From Paenibacillus harenae (GTDB lineage Bacteria > Bacillota > Bacilli > Paenibacillales > Paenibacillaceae): DNA of 64,000 bases. Numbering within the stretch: position 1 is the first letter of the stretch; each line of letters begins with the position of its first letter. A program made the position numbers and the translations under genes. The stretch is taken from contig NZ_JAUSST010000013.1 of NCBI RefSeq assembly GCF_030812415.1, positions 1 through 64,000 of the forward strand, in the 5' to 3' direction. The notes beneath the pieces were generated by a model. That model ran no database searches. It was given only the letters and a program-made list of their open reading frames with translations, and was not told where the DNA came from. Of this stretch, positions 61,752-64,000 are shown one piece after another.

Positions 61752-62039
61752 ATGGCCATGGATGCGCGTCCCCAGATTGGTCAGTTCGTCAAAGTGCTTC
61801 GCGGCAAGGACGAAGCAAGCTTGGCAGTCATCGTAGCAATCATCGACGACAGGTTCGTGATGATAGCCGACGGCGACAAGCGGAAGTTCGATCAGCCGAA
61901 GAAAAAGAACGTTCTGCATCTTGAGCTACAGCCTGAAATAAGCCAAGAGGTAACAAGCAGTATGCTTGAAGCCGGCAGGGTAACCAACGCCAAGTTACGT
62001 TATGTGATTCAGAAGTTTGCGCAAGCGAAAGGAGAATGA
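61752..62039 (+). CDS. ybzG: KOW-domain RNA-binding protein (L14e-like)
   Basis: A 95-residue protein with a KOW/L14e-like fold in its first 60 residues (PQIGQFVKVLRGKDEASLAV, IDDRFVMIADGDKRKFDQPK) and a helical C terminus. Firmicutes carry it between map and infA; a ribosome-associated role is presumed, but its function is unknown. The ribosome binding site is weak, implying coupling to map three bases upstream. An ATG at 61758 is a possible alternative start. Confidence 0.85.
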   Translation: MAMDARPQIGQFVKVLRGKDEASLAVIVAIIDDRFVMIADGDKRKFDQPKKKNVLHLELQPEISQEVTSSMLEAGRVTNAKLRYVIQKFAQAKGE

Positions 62040-62041
62040 CG

Positions 62042-62257
62042 GTGGCTAAGGAAGACGTCATTGAGGTCGAAGGCACGGTAATCGAACCGTTGCCAAATGC
62101 GATGTTCAAGGTGGAGCTGGAGAACGGTCATCAGATTCTCGCACACGTTTCCGGGAAGCTCAGAATGCATTTTATCCGCATCCTGACAGGAGACAAAGTG
62201 GTTATACAGTTATCGCCTTATGATTTATCAAGAGGGCGCATCACCTATCGGAAGTAG
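62042..62257 (+). CDS. infA: Translation initiation factor IF-1
   Basis: A 71-residue OB-fold factor that blocks the A site during initiation. VIEVEGTVIEPLPNAMFKVE and IRILTGDKVVIQLSPYDLSR are typical. An in-frame ATG at 62036 overlaps the previous stop; GTG 62042 behind GAAAGGAG gives the conserved MAKEDVIEVEG start. Confidence 0.97.
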   Translation: MAKEDVIEVEGTVIEPLPNAMFKVELENGHQILAHVSGKLRMHFIRILTGDKVVIQLSPYDLSRGRITYRK

Positions 62258-62299
62258 GCCGAATAAGCCTGCTGCCGAAAGATTCGGGAGGTAATCACA

Positions 62300-62413
62300 A
62301 TGAAGGTCAGACCTTCGGTAAAGCCGATCTGCGAAAAATGCAAAGTCATTCGTCGTAAAGGCAACGTTATGGTGATTTGTGAAAATCCGAAACACAAACA
62401 AAAACAAGGATAG
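62300..62413 (+). CDS. rpmJ: Ribosomal protein bL36 (zinc-binding type)
   Basis: A 37-residue protein, the smallest of the 50S. MKVRPSVKPICEKCKVIRRK then a third Cys and a His (VICENPKHKQ) form the C-C-C-H zinc site of the C+ type. GGGAGGT precedes the ATG. Too short for the usual ORF cut-offs; identity is certain. Confidence 0.97.
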   Translation: MKVRPSVKPICEKCKVIRRKGNVMVICENPKHKQKQG

Positions 62414-62432
62414 AAGGAGGAATATATAGCCT

Positions 62433-62801
62433 ATGGCACGTATAGCTGGTGTAGACTTGCCGCGTGATAAACGCGTCGAAATCGCCTTGACGTACATCTT
62501 CGGTATTGGCAAGAAGACTTCACAAACTTTGTTGACTGCTGCTGATGTTAACTATGACACTCGCGTTCGCGATCTTACTGAAGACGAATTGGGCCGTTTG
62601 CGTGAAGCAATCGACAAAAGCGTTAAAGTAGAAGGCGACCTGCGTCGTGAAATTTCGCTTAACATTAAACGCCTGACTGAAATCGGCTGCTACCGTGGTC
62701 TTCGTCACCGTCGCGGTTTGCCTGTTCGCGGTCAACGTACAAAAACAAACGCTCGTACTCGCAAAGGTCCTCGTCGGACTGTAGCTAACAAGAAGAAATA
62801 A
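62433..62801 (+). CDS. rpsM: Ribosomal protein uS13
   Basis: A 122-residue 30S head protein forming intersubunit bridges. It starts MARIAGVDLPRDKRVEIALT; the helix-two-turn-helix contains RGLRHRRGLPVRGQRTKTNA, and a basic tail reaches the P site. AGAAGGAGG precedes the ATG. Confidence 0.97.
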   Translation: MARIAGVDLPRDKRVEIALTYIFGIGKKTSQTLLTAADVNYDTRVRDLTEDELGRLREAIDKSVKVEGDLRREISLNIKRLTEIGCYRGLRHRRGLPVRGQRTKTNARTRKGPRRTVANKKK

Positions 62802-62820
62802 GAAGGGAGGATAATGGACA

Positions 62821-63216
62821 ATGGCTAAACCGAAAAAAGTCGTACGTACAAAACGTCGCGACCGGAAAAATATTGACTCTGGCGTTGCGCACATTCGCTC
62901 GACGTTTAACAATACGATCGTTACGATCACGGATCCGCACGGCAATGCAATCTCCTGGGCAAGCTCCGGTAACCTTGGATTCAAGGGCTCCCGTAAGAGC
63001 ACGCCATTCGCTGCTCAAATGGCTGCTGAATCCGCAGCGAAAGCTGCAATGGAGCATGGCATGAAAACTGTCGAAGTGATGGTTAAAGGTCCAGGCGCAG
63101 GCCGCGAAGCAGCGATCCGCTCGCTTCAAGCTGCAGGATTGGAAGTTAACCTCATTAAAGACGTTACCCCAGTTCCGCATAACGGATGCCGTCCTCCGAA
63201 ACGTCGTCGCGTGTAG
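62821..63216 (+). CDS. rpsK: Ribosomal protein uS11
   Basis: A 131-residue platform protein near the E-site codon. SGVAHIRSTFNNTIVTITDP and the C-terminal VTPVPHNGCRPPKRRRV (with the isoaspartate-prone NG) are hallmarks. GAAGGGAGG precedes the ATG. The 124-bp gap to rpoA shows no clear promoter. Confidence 0.97.
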   Translation: MAKPKKVVRTKRRDRKNIDSGVAHIRSTFNNTIVTITDPHGNAISWASSGNLGFKGSRKSTPFAAQMAAESAAKAAMEHGMKTVEVMVKGPGAGREAAIRSLQAAGLEVNLIKDVTPVPHNGCRPPKRRRV

Positions 63217-63340
63217 TTGGATCAACGGTGGTATCAAATAACTGCAACTTGTGAATAATGGTTGTGAAGGTTTGGCATACTACGAGATTTGACTTAAAAT
63301 AACGTAATAACGGAGCGACGTTTGAAGGAGGGTACTATTA

Positions 63341-64000
63341 GTGATTGAGATCGAAAAGCCGAAAATCGAAACCGTTGAACTGAATGACGAGGGAACTTAC
63401 GGACGGTTCGTCGTTGAACCGCTCGAACGCGGATACGGAACGACGCTTGGAAATTCGCTTCGCCGAATTTTGTTGTCTTCGTTGCCGGGAGCAGCAGTAA
63501 CCTCGGTTCAGATCGACGGAGTGCTTCACGAGTTCTCTACGGTTCCCGGAGTGATTGAGGATGTTACCGAAATCATTCTGAACCTGAAGGGCCTCTCGTT
63601 AAAAATCCACTCCGATGAAGAAAAGGTGTTGGAAATCGACGCGGAAGGCGAAGGGAACGTTACGGCGGGCGACATTCGAGCTGACAGTGATGTCGAGATT
63701 TTAAGCCCTGATCTTCACATCGCAACCTTGGCCTCCGGCGCGCGGCTCCATATGCGGATTTTTGCCAATCGGGGACGCGGCTACGTGCAAGCGGACCGCA
63801 ACAAGAGAGAGGATCAACCGATCGGAGTTATTCCTGTCGATTCGATCTACACGCCAATTACTCGTGTCAACTACAGCGTTGAAAATACGCGCGTCGGTCA
63901 AGTCACTAACTATGACAAACTGACGCTTGAAGTATGGACGGACGGTAGCATTAGACCGGAAGAGGCTGTAAGCCTCGGCGCTAAAATTTTGACCGAGCAT
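63341..64000 (+). CDS. rpoA: RNA polymerase alpha subunit (truncated by window end)
   Basis: The first 220 codons are present; the rest lies beyond the window. It starts with GTG 63341 (MIEIEKPKIETVELND) behind AAGGAGGG. The N-terminal dimerisation and assembly domain is intact (RRILLSSLPGAAVTSVQIDG, VGQVTNYDKLTLEVWTDGS). The missing part should hold the linker and the C-terminal UP-element-binding domain. rplQ usually follows. Confidence 0.97.
   Translation, partial: MIEIEKPKIETVELNDEGTYGRFVVEPLERGYGTTLGNSLRRILLSSLPGAAVTSVQIDGVLHEFSTVPGVIEDVTEIILNLKGLSLKIHSDEEKVLEIDAEGEGNVTAGDIRADSDVEILSPDLHIATLASGARLHMRIFANRGRGYVQADRNKREDQPIGVIPVDSIYTPITRVNYSVENTRVGQVTNYDKLTLEVWTDGSIRPEEAVSLGAKILTEH

Noticed and set aside
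1..64000. CRISPR arrays, prophage, tRNA genes, toxin-antitoxin or other defence systems
   Set aside because: I found no regularly spaced repeats, no cloverleaf-like sequences, and no integrase, transposase or nuclease-defence genes anywhere in the window.

Overview
The window is chromosomal DNA of a spore-forming, low-to-mid GC Gram-positive bacterium, most likely of the Paenibacillaceae (Paenibacillus or Cohnella type). Supporting this are the Bacillus-type order ctsR-mcsA-mcsB-clpC / radA-disA / yacL-ispD-ispF-gltX-cysE-cysS-mrnC-rlmB-yacP-sigH-rpmG-secE-nusG / rplKAJL-rpoBC / rpsLG-fusA-tuf / S10-spc-alpha, the sporulation sigma factor SigH, strong AAGGAGG ribosome binding sites, many TTG and GTG starts, and a pssA placed behind disA. 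The genus is inferred, not proven.

Layout. 1-512: the 3' end of a 5S rRNA, then a tandem duplication of about 210 bp whose units each carry an rRNA-type terminator, with a third hairpin behind. 767-6958: a GbsR/MarR-type regulator divergent from a Ugp-like ABC importer (two permeases and a lipoprotein, no ATPase), followed by a HAD phosphatase, an SMR transporter and a calcineurin-like phosphoesterase; together they look like an organophosphate uptake and dephosphorylation cluster. 7221-11974: the heat-shock operon ctsR-mcsA-mcsB-clpC with a sigma-A promoter and a textbook CtsR box. 12077-14990: an insertion between clpC and radA that holds an ECF sigma factor/anti-sigma pair with its own ECF-type promoter, a Fur-box-controlled IsdG/HmoA-like haem monooxygenase, and two clusters of DnaA boxes.

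15158-28507: radA, disA (c-di-AMP), pssA, a small Cys-containing protein on the minus strand, the PIN/TRAM protein YacL, ispDF, gltX, a cysteine T-box leader (specifier UGC) upstream of cysE-cysS, mrnC, rlmB, the YacP/Rae1 nuclease and sigH. 28849-45512: rpmG, secE, nusG, rplK, rplA, rplJ, rplL, an RsmC-like methyltransferase, rpoB, rpoC, rpsL, rpsG, fusA and tuf; the L7Ae-like gene usual between rpoC and rpsL in Bacillus is not there. 45617-48845: a three-gene TrpXYZ-type ABC importer between tuf and the S10 operon. 48846-49606: a long non-coding stretch with degenerate tandem repeats, four inverted repeats and the S10 promoter. 49607-64000: the complete S10-spc-alpha ribosomal superoperon through secY, adk, map, a KOW protein, infA, rpmJ, rpsM and rpsK, ending inside rpoA.

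Most of the window is a conserved translation, transcription and protein-quality-control core. I found no phage, CRISPR array, transposase or obviously new defence system. The less ordinary signals lie in the non-coding DNA and in the inserted accessory genes: the DnaA-box clusters, the duplicated rRNA terminator, the repeated motif between the cysteine T-box and cysE, the structured gap before rpsJ, and dyads that look like operators.
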